Positions 55,332 to 64,000 of a stretch of DNA of 64,000 nucleotides are shown here, piece by piece (position 1 is the stretch's first letter; every line of letters starts with the position of its first letter). Source of the DNA: Sphingomonas_E sp042693015 (lineage in GTDB: Bacteria > Pseudomonadota > Alphaproteobacteria > Sphingomonadales > Sphingomonadaceae); NCBI RefSeq assembly GCF_042693015.1, contig NZ_CP170544.1:1612001-1676000 (forward strand), in the 5' to 3' direction. Under the pieces are notes generated by a model. It made no database searches and had not been told where the DNA came from. It saw only the letters and a program-made list of their open reading frames with translations. The translations under genes were made by a program, and so were the position numbers.

Positions 55332-56415
55332 GACCGCGCCCTTTCCCGAAATTTGCGGCAGCGTAGCATCATTTCTTGACGCGCCGCAACACAGGCCGCG
55401 TCCGCTGCCCTTATTCCTGGAAATGCTGCGCAGCGAGACCGCAACAAACCCGGATCGGCTGCGGGCGGCACTCACCGGCCTCAAGCGCTACCAGTCGCAT
55501 GACCGCACCGCCCGCCCGACTCCGCCGCCCGCCATCCTCCAGGTCGGCCGCGCGATGCTGCGCGATTATGGTGGCGAAGGGCCGCCGGCCCTGTTCGTGC
55601 CGTCGCTAATCAATCCGCCGCATGTGCTCGATCTTGCCAAGGGCAATTCGCTGCTGCGCTGGCTTTCCACCCAAGGCGTGCGGCCGATGCTGCTCGATTG
55701 GGGCGCCCCTGCCGCCGGTGAGCGCGACATGGACGTCGGCGGCCATGTCGAATCCTTCCTGCTGCCGATGCTGCGCGATCTGGGCGAGCCGGTGTCGCTG
55801 GTCGGCTATTGCATCGGCGGCACCATGACGATCGCGGCCGCGGCGCGGCATCCCGTGCGATCACTGACGCTTATCGCCGCGCCATGGCATTTTTCCGGCT
55901 TTCCAAAAGCCTCGCGCGACGATCTCACCGGGCTCTGGCATCAGGTGGAAGCGACTGCGGAAACGCTCGGTGTGCTGCCGATGGAGGCACTGCAGGCGAG
56001 CTTCTGGCGGCTCGACCCCGCCCGCACGATCCGCAAGTTCGAGGATTTCGGCGGCCTGCCCGAAGGCGATCCGCGCATTGATGCCTTCATCGCGCTGGAG
56101 GATTGGGCCAATGACGGCCCGCCGCTCACCCACGCCGCCGGCCGCCAGCTCCTCGTCGAAATGTTCGGCAACGACGTCACCGGTCAGGGCCGCTGGACTG
56201 TCGCGGGCGCCGTCGTCGATCCCGCAGCATTGGACTGCCCGGTGCTCGACATTGCGTCGCTCACCGATCGGATCGTTCCCGCTGCCAGCGCCTGCCGCAT
56301 CGGCGAACAGATGCAGCTCGATCTCGGCCATGTCGGCATGATCGTCGGCAGCCGGGCGCGGAAGGCGTTGTGGGAGCCCTTGGCACATTGGCTTTCGCAA
56401 CCGCGAAAGAGGTGA
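55330..56415 (+). CDS. PhaC-like alpha/beta hydrolase (short PHA synthase relative)
   Basis: 361 residues if started at 55330, where the ATG shares two bases with the divergent phaR ATG; an ATG at 55423 is the likely alternative. The elbow GYCIGGT carries Cys161, and Asp313 and His334 complete a PHA-synthase triad. Class I synthases are about 570-600 residues, so it lacks the N-terminal domain and may polymerise, transfer or hydrolyse hydroxyacyl groups. Followed by phaA. Confidence 0.82.
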   Translation: MTAPFPEICGSVASFLDAPQHRPRPLPLFLEMLRSETATNPDRLRAALTGLKRYQSHDRTARPTPPPAILQVGRAMLRDYGGEGPPALFVPSLINPPHVLDLAKGNSLLRWLSTQGVRPMLLDWGAPAAGERDMDVGGHVESFLLPMLRDLGEPVSLVGYCIGGTMTIAAAARHPVRSLTLIAAPWHFSGFPKASRDDLTGLWHQVEATAETLGVLPMEALQASFWRLDPARTIRKFEDFGGLPEGDPRIDAFIALEDWANDGPPLTHAAGRQLLVEMFGNDVTGQGRWTVAGAVVDPAALDCPVLDIASLTDRIVPAASACRIGEQMQLDLGHVGMIVGSRARKALWEPLAHWLSQPRKR

Positions 56416-56482
56416 TAGTCGCGCTGCCGAAAGAAGCGTCCAACAAGGGCGCTCGAAAGGATCGTTCGCACAGGAGCCAATC

Positions 56483-57655
<1,173 letters not shown>

Positions 57656-57910
57656 GCCCCACCTGCCCTCCACTACCGTCATCCCGGCGAAAGCCGGGAT
57701 GACGCGACTGTCTGGTAAGCCAGGCCCGTGTTCCATCCGATCGACACAACCGATAAATGAACGCACCGCGCCCATGATGCGCCAGGTGGCGAGGACGAAT
57801 TCCATCGCCGCACGAATGTCGGATTAGTGGGGGGAGCGATTATCGCGGCTCATGAAGCCGATGGGCAGCTTCCTCGACCATTTGTCGAAAAGCGGACTGT
57901 CGGGACACGA
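57656..57910. other. Gap after phaA with hairpin and bracket repeat
   Basis: 255 bp with no gene, running up to the duplicated DUF559 segment. It contains the hairpin at 57677-57704 and the left outer bracket (57888-57915). The rest shows nothing I recognise. Confidence 0.5.
57677..57704. terminator. Perfect GTCATCCCGGC-type hairpin after phaA
   Basis: Arms CGTCATCCCGGC (57677-57688) and GCCGGGATGACG (57693-57704), GAAA loop. A GAAA tetraloop on a 12-bp stem is very stable. It lies 22 bp past the phaA stop. Confidence 0.7.
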
Positions 57911-57915
57911 CGACA
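57888..57915. repeat. Outer bracket, left end of DUF559 unit 2
   Basis: Its reverse complement matches the right bracket of unit 1 (35370-35395 region) at 27 of 28 positions; the shared core is GTGTCCCGACAGTCCGC. It is inverted relative to the right bracket of unit 2. Confidence 0.65.
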
Positions 57916-58414
57916 TTGCGGACATTCTTCTCCCCTCCCTGGAAGGGAGGGGTTGGGGGTGGGTTGGCGCGCGGAGCGCGCCTCTCTAACCTTGCCTCAT
58001 GTCGCGGGTGCCGGAGCATATGACAGCCAATGCGCGCGCCTTGCGCAACGGCCAGACCGAAGCCGAACGACTGATCTGGCGGCGGCTGTCACGCTTCCGG
58101 CCGCGCTTCACCCGACAACTGGTGGTCGGTCCCTATATTCTCGACATCGCCTGTCGATCGGTAAAGTTGGCGATCGAGTTCGATGGTAGCCAGCACCTCG
58201 ATGCCGAGGACTATGATGCGCGGCGCTCGCGGTTTCTCGTGAACAATGGCTGGACCGTCATTCGCTTCTGGAACGGCGAGGTTCTCGCCAATCCCGACGG
58301 TGTGGCTGAGGCAATCCTTGCAAAGACCGCCGAGTGCCTCGGCGGAACCCACCCCCAGCCCCTCCCTTCCAGGGAGGGGAGGAAGAGGGGCTGAAGTCCG
58401 CTTCCCCCGACTTT
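57911..58414. repeat. 504-bp duplicated segment, copy 2 (DUF559 cassette)
   Basis: Same segment as 33915-34418, same orientation, offset 23,996. Arms at 57927-57965 and 58346-58385 are again inverted. Flanks outside the segment are unrelated to those of copy 1 apart from the short bracket repeats. Confidence 0.95.
57999..58394 (+). CDS. DUF559 (Vsr-like PD-(D/E)XK) protein, copy 2
   Basis: 131 residues, identical to copy 1 except Gly18 for Ser and Asn82 for Asp. All candidate nuclease residues (Glu23, Asp49, Glu60, Asp62, Gln65, His66) are kept. Two amino-acid changes and no silent ones that I found suggest a recent duplication. The C-terminus is again encoded by the right inverted arm. Confidence 0.85.
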   Translation: MSRVPEHMTANARALRNGQTEAERLIWRRLSRFRPRFTRQLVVGPYILDIACRSVKLAIEFDGSQHLDAEDYDARRSRFLVNNGWTVIRFWNGEVLANPDGVAEAILAKTAECLGGTHPQPLPSREGRKRG

Positions 58415-58518
58415 GCGGTCGTTCCCGAAGCTGCGGCAACACCCCGATTCCGGACTGGCGGGATTTAGGAAGGCGAAACCTCGCGCCCTATGTCTGGAAA
58501 TTCGGGGGAAGCGAGCAT

Positions 58519-58887
58519 TCAATTCTGTAGAGAAAGCCCCGCATAAAGTGCCTCGCATTTTAGCGAAGCCAGAGCATCGACCCTCTGAATATACCAACCT
58601 TCTCGCCCACGCATTAACTCAATGGCGGAGATACCGAGCGGATAACCATCGTAACCACCACGAAGACCTGAAAACCGAAAAACGGCGGTCGCCTTTTCTC
58701 CATTCGAACTTACTTCAAGCTCAGAAATTGGTGGACAGCGCACAATTGTAAGTGCTGCATATTGTCCCCGAAAAATGAAATCTTGATAATATTTTTCGAG
58801 AGCATGCTGAACATCAAGCGCACTGGGGCGCTGAGGAGAACACCCCGAGAGCGCTGCGCAAAGCAATGCCAGCAATCCGTATTTCAC
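58519..58887 (-). CDS. Small lipoprotein of unknown function, cargo gene of unit 2
   Basis: 122 residues from a GTG with GAGGGG seven bases upstream; an ATG at 58905 is possible. The lipobox LSGC (Cys16) marks it as a lipoprotein. The mature part resembles a small alpha+beta fold with no motif I can name. Composition is lower in G+C than the neighbours. It lies between DUF559 copy 2 and the right bracket. Confidence 0.75.
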   Translation of the reverse strand: MKYGLLALLCAALSGCSPQRPSALDVQHALEKYYQDFIFRGQYAALTIVRCPPISELEVSSNGEKATAVFRFSGLRGGYDGYPLGISAIELMRGREGWYIQRVDALASLKCEALYAGLSLQN

Positions 58888-58970
58888 GTCGACACCCCTC
58901 GTCAAAAGCCTCGCCCAGCGGTGTGGACACCTTCTAATCGAACGATTTGATATGTTGGCGCAATGGCAGG

Positions 58971-59000
58971 TTTGTCGGCGGGTCCGGACAGTCAGCTTTT
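58971..59000. repeat. Outer bracket, right end of DUF559 unit 2
   Basis: TTTGTCGGCGGGTCCGGACA followed by GTCAGCTTTT, a diverged version of the right bracket of unit 1, in the same orientation, and inverted with respect to 57888-57915. It lies just before the mlaF 3' end. Confidence 0.55.
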
Positions 59001-59046
59001 TGCCGGTTAGCGCGAAAGGTGGACTCAGCCAACCGGCCAGCCCCTC

Positions 59047-59805
59047 CTACGTAATCGGCCCCTCGGCATTCCCCTGGACGAACTGGTCCACATAAGGATT
59101 GCCCGAATCGTACAGCCGATCGCGCGGGCCGCACCAGATGATCTTGCCCTGATAGATCATCGCCACCCGGTGCGCGATCTTGCGGGCCGAAGCCATGTCG
59201 TGAGTGATGGTGAGCGCGGTTGCGCCGATATCCTCCACTTGGCTCATGATCAGATCGTTGATCACGTCGGCGCGGATCGGGTCGAGGCCGGTGGTGGGTT
59301 CGTCGAAGAAGATGATCTCGGGCCGCGGCGCGATCGCGCGGGCCAGCGCCACGCGCTTCTGCATACCGCCGGAAAGTTCGCTGGGCCGCAGGTTCAGGAC
59401 CTGGGGGCCCAGCCCCACGCGCTCCAGATTCTCCTCGGCGATCGCCTTCATGCGCGCGGTATCGCGGCTGCGGCCCTGGGTCAGCGCGAAGGTCACGTTG
59501 CGCCACACCGGCATGGAATCGAACAGGGCACCGCCCTGGAACAGCATGCCGAATTTGGTGCGGACGCGGGCCATGTCGCGCTCGCCCAGCCCGACGATCT
59601 CCTCGCCGTCGATGCGGATCGATCCGCCATCCGGGCGGATCAGGCCGAGGATGCATTTCAACATCACCGATTTGCCGCTGCCCGATTGGCCGATGATCGT
59701 CAGCGACTCGCCCGGCGCCACATCCAGATTGACGCCCGCCAGCACATGATTGCTACCGAAGCTCTTGGCGAGCCCGTTGAGCTCGATCTTGGGCACGGCG
59801 CTCAT
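59047..59805 (-). CDS. mlaF: MlaF-type ABC transporter ATPase
   Basis: 252 residues. Walker A GQSGSGKS, signature LSGGMQKRVALARAI, Walker B IIFFDEPTTGLDP. The GGMQKR signature is typical of MlaF. It powers lipid transport between outer and inner membranes with MlaE. Its start overlaps mlaE (ATGA). mlaD is not downstream in this window. Confidence 0.93.
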   Translation of the reverse strand: MSAVPKIELNGLAKSFGSNHVLAGVNLDVAPGESLTIIGQSGSGKSVMLKCILGLIRPDGGSIRIDGEEIVGLGERDMARVRTKFGMLFQGGALFDSMPVWRNVTFALTQGRSRDTARMKAIAEENLERVGLGPQVLNLRPSELSGGMQKRVALARAIAPRPEIIFFDEPTTGLDPIRADVINDLIMSQVEDIGATALTITHDMASARKIAHRVAMIYQGKIIWCGPRDRLYDSGNPYVDQFVQGNAEGPIT

Positions 59806-60602
59806 CCGAAAGCCATCACGGTGATGATCAGGTTGGACAGCAGGATCAGAATGAAGGCGCTGACGACGGCATTGCGCGTCCCCTCGCCCACGCCCGCTGC
59901 ACCGCCCGCCGCACGGAAGCCGTGATAACAGCCCATCAGCGCGATGAAGAAGCCGAACACCCCGGCCTTCACCAGCGCCATCACGAAATCGTCCGCGGTC
60001 AGATATTCGCGCGTGACCTTCAGATAGCCGACCCCGTTGAAGCCCAGCTTGTAGACCGCGATCAGATAGCCGCCGAAGATGCCGATGGCGTTGGCGATCA
60101 TCACCATCAGCGGCAGCGCGATCACCGATGCGAAAAGCCGCGGCGCGATCAGATAGCGATAGGGATCGGTGCGCAGCGTCGTCATCGCGTCGAGTTGCTC
60201 GGTCACCCGCATCGTGCCAAGCTCCGCCGCCATGGCGGAGGAGACGCGGCCTGCGACCATCAGGCCGACAAGCACCGGGCCGAGTTCGCGGACGATGCCT
60301 ATCACCACGATCGCCGGCACCGTCGATGTCGCGTTGAAGCGCGATCCGGCGGTGAAGGTCTGCTGCGCCAGCGCCGCGCCGGTAAAGATGGCGGTCAGGC
60401 CCACCACCGGCAGTGAAAACCAGCCGATATGGCCAAGCTGCTCGAACAATTTGTTCGGATAATATGGCGGGGTCAGGCCGCGCCGCAGGATGTTGACCGC
60501 GAAGATCGCGGCGCGGCCGACCGTGGCCATGGCCTCGATGGCCATCCGGCCGATCGCGGCGAACAGGGCGATAATCGCCTCGATCAAGCTATTGCCCTTC
60601 AT
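59802..60602 (-). CDS. mlaE: MlaE-type ABC transporter permease
   Basis: 266 residues from the ATG at 60602, which overlaps the alr stop (ATGA); a GTG nine bases earlier is possible. Five or six hydrophobic segments and the ELGTMRVTEQLDAMTTL motif of MlaE permeases are present. It forms the inner-membrane part of the phospholipid transporter. Confidence 0.93.
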   Translation of the reverse strand: MKGNSLIEAIIALFAAIGRMAIEAMATVGRAAIFAVNILRRGLTPPYYPNKLFEQLGHIGWFSLPVVGLTAIFTGAALAQQTFTAGSRFNATSTVPAIVVIGIVRELGPVLVGLMVAGRVSSAMAAELGTMRVTEQLDAMTTLRTDPYRYLIAPRLFASVIALPLMVMIANAIGIFGGYLIAVYKLGFNGVGYLKVTREYLTADDFVMALVKAGVFGFFIALMGCYHGFRAAGGAAGVGEGTRNAVVSAFILILLSNLIITVMAFG

Positions 60603-61651
60603 ATCCAGCACCGCTGATAGCGGCGGCCGAGCGATGTCAGCAACTCATATTGCGACAATCCCGTGGCAGCAGAGGCAGATGACAGATCATAGTCGATCTC
60701 GATCCAGTCCCCCTCGGCCACGGCGGGCGCTTCGGTGATGTCGATGGCGACAAGATCCATCGAAACGCGGCCCAGCACCGGGCAGGCAAGGCCGTCGATC
60801 AGCGCCCGCCCTCGCCCTTCGCCAAAGGCGCGCAGATAGCCGTCCGCATAGCCCAAATTGAGGATCGCCACCCGCGTGGCCGCGGCCGCGGTGAAGGTCG
60901 CGCCATAGCCCACCGTCGCGCCTTGCGGCACGATGCGGATCTGGATCGCCTGCGCATGCGGCCGCACCACAGGGTGAAGCTGCCCGTCAGCGCCCGGTGC
61001 TGGCACGCCGCCATAAAGCCCCAGCCCCGGCCGGGTCAGGCCAAAGGCGTAACGCTGGCCAAGGCACACGCCCGCCGAATTGGCGAGGCTGTAGCGCCGG
61101 GCTGGCACCGCCGCCTTGACACTGCGGAAGGTGAAGAGCTGCTGCTCGTTCATCGGGTGCCCCGGCTCGTCCGCGCAGGCGAGGTGGCTGAGCAGGGTGT
61201 CGATGTCGAGCCCGTCGAGCAGGCCCGACCGCGCTTCCTCCGGCGTCAGCCCCAGCCGGTTCATGCCGGTGTCGATCATCACGTCGCAGGCGCGCCGCGC
61301 ACCCGACGCCTTCCACCGCGCCACCATCTGCGCGCTGTTGAGCACCGGCCGCGCCGGACCGGCCAGCGCCCGCGGCACATCCTCGTCGCGCAGGCCGTGC
61401 AGCACCGAGAGCGACAGGCCGTCGGCCAACGGCCCGAGCGCCACCGCCTCGTCCCAGGTCGCGACGAAGAAATCGCGGCATCCCGCCGCCGCCAGCCGGT
61501 CCCGCACGGCACGCGCGCCCAGGCCATAGCCGTCGGCCTTGATCGCCGCCCCGCACACCGCGCGGCCGCTGGCCGCTGCAAACCAGCGCCAGTTGGCGAC
61601 AAGGGCGGCACTATCGAAATCGAGGCGAAGCGGGGAAACGGGCGCGGTCAC
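60599..61651 (-). CDS. alr: Alanine racemase
   Basis: 350 residues from a GTG at 61651 (TAPVSPLRLDFDS); a TTG at 61687 gives 362. The PLP lysine is Lys38 in AAIKADGYGLG, and GRVSMDLVAIDIT holds the second-domain motif near the catalytic Tyr in VGYGATF. It supplies D-alanine for peptidoglycan. It precedes mlaE with coupled translation. Confidence 0.92.
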   Translation of the reverse strand: MTAPVSPLRLDFDSAALVANWRWFAAASGRAVCGAAIKADGYGLGARAVRDRLAAAGCRDFFVATWDEAVALGPLADGLSLSVLHGLRDEDVPRALAGPARPVLNSAQMVARWKASGARRACDVMIDTGMNRLGLTPEEARSGLLDGLDIDTLLSHLACADEPGHPMNEQQLFTFRSVKAAVPARRYSLANSAGVCLGQRYAFGLTRPGLGLYGGVPAPGADGQLHPVVRPHAQAIQIRIVPQGATVGYGATFTAAAATRVAILNLGYADGYLRAFGEGRGRALIDGLACPVLGRVSMDLVAIDITEAPAVAEGDWIEIDYDLSSASAATGLSQYELLTSLGRRYQRCWI

Positions 61652-61700
61652 GCCCACGCCGATAGGCAGACGAACATCCAAGGGCAACTGTCCCGCGCGA

Positions 61701-61976
61701 TCAGATCTCGTATTCGATCTGCCATTCCGGCTCGTTCCAGGCGCCGGGGCGCGAATCCCGAATGCGCTGGCTCGGCTGGCGGGCGGCCATCTGGGCGTGC
61801 AGCCGCTTCACGGCATTGCTGCCGGTCCGCATGAACAGCGAAGGCAGCACGGCATGGACAATGCACGCAGCACCGCTCGCCATCATCGTCGCGCCGAAGC
61901 GGAAAGCGACGCCGAAATGCTCGGTATAGCTTTCGTTGACGCTGCGCGGATGGGCGAGGAACAGACGGTCGAACAT
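61701..61976 (-). CDS. DUF6356 protein
   Basis: 91 residues. MFDRLFLAHPRSVNESYTEH and a hydrophobic middle (GAACIVHAVLPSLF) are the DUF6356 pattern. Small membrane-associated protein common in alphaproteobacteria; function unknown. It is close upstream of alr, on the same strand. Confidence 0.85.
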   Translation of the reverse strand: MFDRLFLAHPRSVNESYTEHFGVAFRFGATMMASGAACIVHAVLPSLFMRTGSNAVKRLHAQMAARQPSQRIRDSRPGAWNEPEWQIEYEI

Positions 61977-62117
61977 GGGGACTCCCGGTGGGCAGGCGCG
62001 GATGAAATGCTATGCCATGTTGTCGCGCCGCACGCCATGCCGGCACGACATTCATTACGCCCCGCGCGACGAAAATCGGCTATAAGCATGGGATACCCGG
62101 TCGAGCGGGAGGGGAGG

Positions 62118-63308
62118 ATGACGCAGGCCGACGGAAGCGCGGACGGGCCGCACCGCGGGATCGGCCCCGAGCGTCAGAAAGAAATCTATCTGGCCGGCCG
62201 TCTGCCTGATCCGCCGGTCGATCCCGAACTGTTGCGCGCCGCCGCCGAAGCCGCGCTGCCCGAGGCGGCGTTCGCCTATATCGATTGCGGCGCCGGCACC
62301 GGATCGACGATGGCCGAGAACCGCCGCGCGCTCGATCGCTGGCGGATCGTGCCACGAATGCTGGCGGCCGCCGATCCCCGCTTGTCACAGATCGAGCTGT
62401 TCGGCCGCACGCTGGCGAGCCCTCTTCTGCTCGCACCGATCGGCGTGCAGGAACTCGCTTTTGCCGAGGCCGATCTCGCCACCGCCCGCGCCGCCGCGGC
62501 CGAAGGCGTGCCGATGATCTTCTCCAACCAGGCGTCGCGATCGATGGAGGAATGCGCCGCGGTCATGGGCGATGCGCCGCGCTGGTTCCAGCTTTACTGG
62601 AGCCGGTCGCCCGACCTGATCGAAAGCCTGCTCCACCGCGCCGAGGCCAGCGGCTGCGATGCGGTGGTGGTGACGCTCGACACCCCGCTGCTCGGCTGGC
62701 GCAACCGCGATCTCGACCTCGCTTCGCTCCCTTTCCTCCACGGCCGGGGTATCGCCCAATATCTCTCGGACCCCGCCTTCCGCGCGACGCTCCCCGCCCC
62801 GCCCGAGGCCAACCCGATTGCCGCGATCGCGCAGTTCATGGATCTCTACACCAACCCCGCCGTCGGCTGGGCGGACCTGCCTGCGCTCCGGGCCAAGTGT
62901 CGGCTTCCCATGCTGCTGAAGGGCATCCTCCACCCCGATGACGCCCTGCGCGCCATGGATGCCGGGGTGGACGGCATCATCGTCTCCAACCATGGCGGCC
63001 GGCAGGTCGACGGCGCGATCGGCGCTGCGGATGCGCTGGACAGGATCGCGACCGTGGTTGCCGATCGCATACCCCTGCTGTTCGACAGCGGCATCCGCAG
63101 CGGCGCCGATATCTTCCGCGCACTCGCGCTCGGCGCGCGGACGGTGCTGCTCGGCCGGCCTTATGTCTATGGGCTGGCCGTCGCGGGCGAGGCTGGCGTG
63201 CGCGCCGTCATCCGCAACATGCTCGCCGAATTCAATCTGACGATGGCACTGGCCGGGTGCCGCACCATCGCCGAGATCGACCGCAGCCGGATCACCCACA
63301 CGGACTGA
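62118..63308 (+). CDS. FMN-dependent 2-hydroxy-acid dehydrogenase/oxidase
   Basis: 396 residues from an ATG preceded by GGGAGGGGAGG. TIM barrel with FQLYW (Tyr), VTLDTPLLGWRNRDL, the active-site His in SNHGGRQVDG, and FMN phosphate binding in DSGIRSGADIFRALALGA. It oxidises lactate or a related 2-hydroxy acid; the long N-terminus resembles lactate 2-monooxygenase more than LldD. Confidence 0.9.
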   Translation: MTQADGSADGPHRGIGPERQKEIYLAGRLPDPPVDPELLRAAAEAALPEAAFAYIDCGAGTGSTMAENRRALDRWRIVPRMLAAADPRLSQIELFGRTLASPLLLAPIGVQELAFAEADLATARAAAAEGVPMIFSNQASRSMEECAAVMGDAPRWFQLYWSRSPDLIESLLHRAEASGCDAVVVTLDTPLLGWRNRDLDLASLPFLHGRGIAQYLSDPAFRATLPAPPEANPIAAIAQFMDLYTNPAVGWADLPALRAKCRLPMLLKGILHPDDALRAMDAGVDGIIVSNHGGRQVDGAIGAADALDRIATVVADRIPLLFDSGIRSGADIFRALALGARTVLLGRPYVYGLAVAGEAGVRAVIRNMLAEFNLTMALAGCRTIAEIDRSRITHTD

Positions 63309-63317
63309 CCCGTCCCG

Positions 63318-64000
63318 TCACACCATGTACGAACCACCATTGACGGTGAGCACGCTACCCGTCGCATAGCTCGCGTCGTCGGACGCGAGGAACGCCACCG
63401 CCGCCGCCACTTCATCGGGCCGCGCCATGCGGCCGAGCGGGATGCCCGCCTCCATCGCCTTGACCATCGCGTCGGGCACGTTCTGCATGATCGGCGTGTT
63501 GGTCGGGCCGGGATGCACCGCATTGACGCGGATGCCCCGCGACGAAAGCTCACGCGCCAGCCCGCGGGTCAGCCCGACGACGCCGGCCTTGCTCGTCACA
63601 TAATGCATCGGGCCTTCGCCGGATGCGGCCGAGGTCGAGGCGATATTGACGATGCTGCCGCCCTGGTTCGCCGCCGCCATCAGCCGCACCGCCGCGCGAC
63701 AGCAGAAGAAGACGCCATCCAGATTGACGCCGATCACCTTGTGCCAACCGGCATCGGACATATGGATCAACTGGTCGGGATGCGCCGTCGGCACCTCGCC
63801 CCGCGCGATCTGCGCCTGCCGCTCGGCGCCGCCCGCATACATCTGGTCGCTGCCGTCATCGGGGCCGCGGCCCGTGCCGGCATTGTTGACCAATATATCG
63901 ACCCCGCCGAACGCCGCCGCAATCTGCGCGAACACGCCGTCAACCGATGCGCTGTCCGAAACATCGCACGCAAAGCCGAGATGCTCAGCCCCCGAAAGCG
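63318..64000 (-). CDS. Short-chain dehydrogenase, N-terminus beyond window
   Basis: The frame stays open from the stop at 63318 to the window edge, so the GTG at 63935 is not the true start. NNAGTG, the catalytic ASTSAASGEG with HYVTSKAG, and the C-terminal TGSVLTVNGG are normal. Between NNAG and the downstream Trp there are about 44 residues where about 20 are usual, an insertion rich in Gly/Asp/Gln. Convergent with the 2-hydroxy-acid dehydrogenase. Confidence 0.85.
   Translation of the reverse strand, partial: LSGAEHLGFACDVSDSASVDGVFAQIAAAFGGVDILVNNAGTGRGPDDGSDQMYAGGAERQAQIARGEVPTAHPDQLIHMSDAGWHKVIGVNLDGVFFCCRAAVRLMAAANQGGSIVNIASTSAASGEGPMHYVTSKAGVVGLTRGLARELSSRGIRVNAVHPGPTNTPIMQNVPDAMVKAMEAGIPLGRMARPDEVAAAVAFLASDDASYATGSVLTVNGGSYMV

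Overview
The window reads as chromosomal DNA of an alphaproteobacterium, most likely a sphingomonad (Sphingomonas, Sphingobium, Novosphingobium or a relative). The support is high G+C with strong C/G third-position bias, a PEP-CTERM protein, an intergenic repeat whose translation contains the 'VPSEVEGR' string I associate with sphingomonads, a phaR-type repressor, and the split F1 ATPase operon atpHAGDC. I saw no tRNA, rRNA, CRISPR array, prophage or transposase gene.

1-23 kb is a steroid catabolic locus. On the minus strand (1-7333) six packed genes encode an amidohydrolase (cut by the window edge), a class III CoA-transferase, an alpha/beta hydrolase, a thiolase-like aldolase with its DUF35 partner, and an 802-residue tandem CoA-transferase. 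Divergently, 18 plus-strand genes (7608-22937) run almost without gaps: type I extradiol dioxygenase, ipdA, ipdB, a second DUF35/thiolase-like pair, ipdC, echA20-like, two acyl-CoA dehydrogenases, fadA6-like thiolase, gamma-carbonic-anhydrase-like protein, SDR, a third acyl-CoA dehydrogenase, ipdF, MaoC hydratase, ketosteroid isomerase, another thiolase and an adrenodoxin-type ferredoxin. The Ipd proteins and EchA20 are the mycobacterial steroid C/D-ring opening enzymes. Together with ketosteroid isomerase and a ring-cleaving dioxygenase they indicate degradation of a steroid (sterol, bile acid, androgen or estrogen). No CoA ligase (FadD3) and no regulator lie in the window; the CoA-transferases may do the activation, and a perfect palindrome in the divergent gap is a candidate operator.

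23-31 kb is mixed: a class I glutamine amidotransferase, a nitronate-monooxygenase-like flavoprotein with a C-terminal Cys cluster, an SDR, a DUF4239 membrane protein, a CE2-like esterase, an NRDE protein, MscL, a quinone oxidoreductase and a small DUF1192 protein. 31-41.5 kb holds clpA, a DUF559 unit with a low-G+C cargo gene, a DUF4126 protein, priA, a PKHD-type dioxygenase with a sulfotransferase-like partner, and ada. 41.7-46.7 kb is the F1 ATP synthase operon, broken by REP-like hairpins. 46.7-57.7 kb has a PEP-CTERM esterase, small enzymes, a lone CpaF ATPase, a lone carboxyltransferase, a secreted methyltransferase-like protein and a polyhydroxyalkanoate group (phaR, phaC-like, phaA). 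57.9-59 kb carries a second, 502/504-identical DUF559 unit with a lipoprotein cargo gene. 59-64 kb has mlaF, mlaE, alr, a DUF6356 protein, an FMN-dependent 2-hydroxy-acid dehydrogenase and a partial SDR.

The two most notable things are the compact steroid C/D-ring operon with duplicated aldolase-type pairs, and the duplicated DUF559 cassettes. Each cassette is closed by ~40-bp inverted REP-like arms and bracketed further out by a second short inverted repeat, with a different low-G+C gene in each: a possible undescribed non-autonomous mobile unit.
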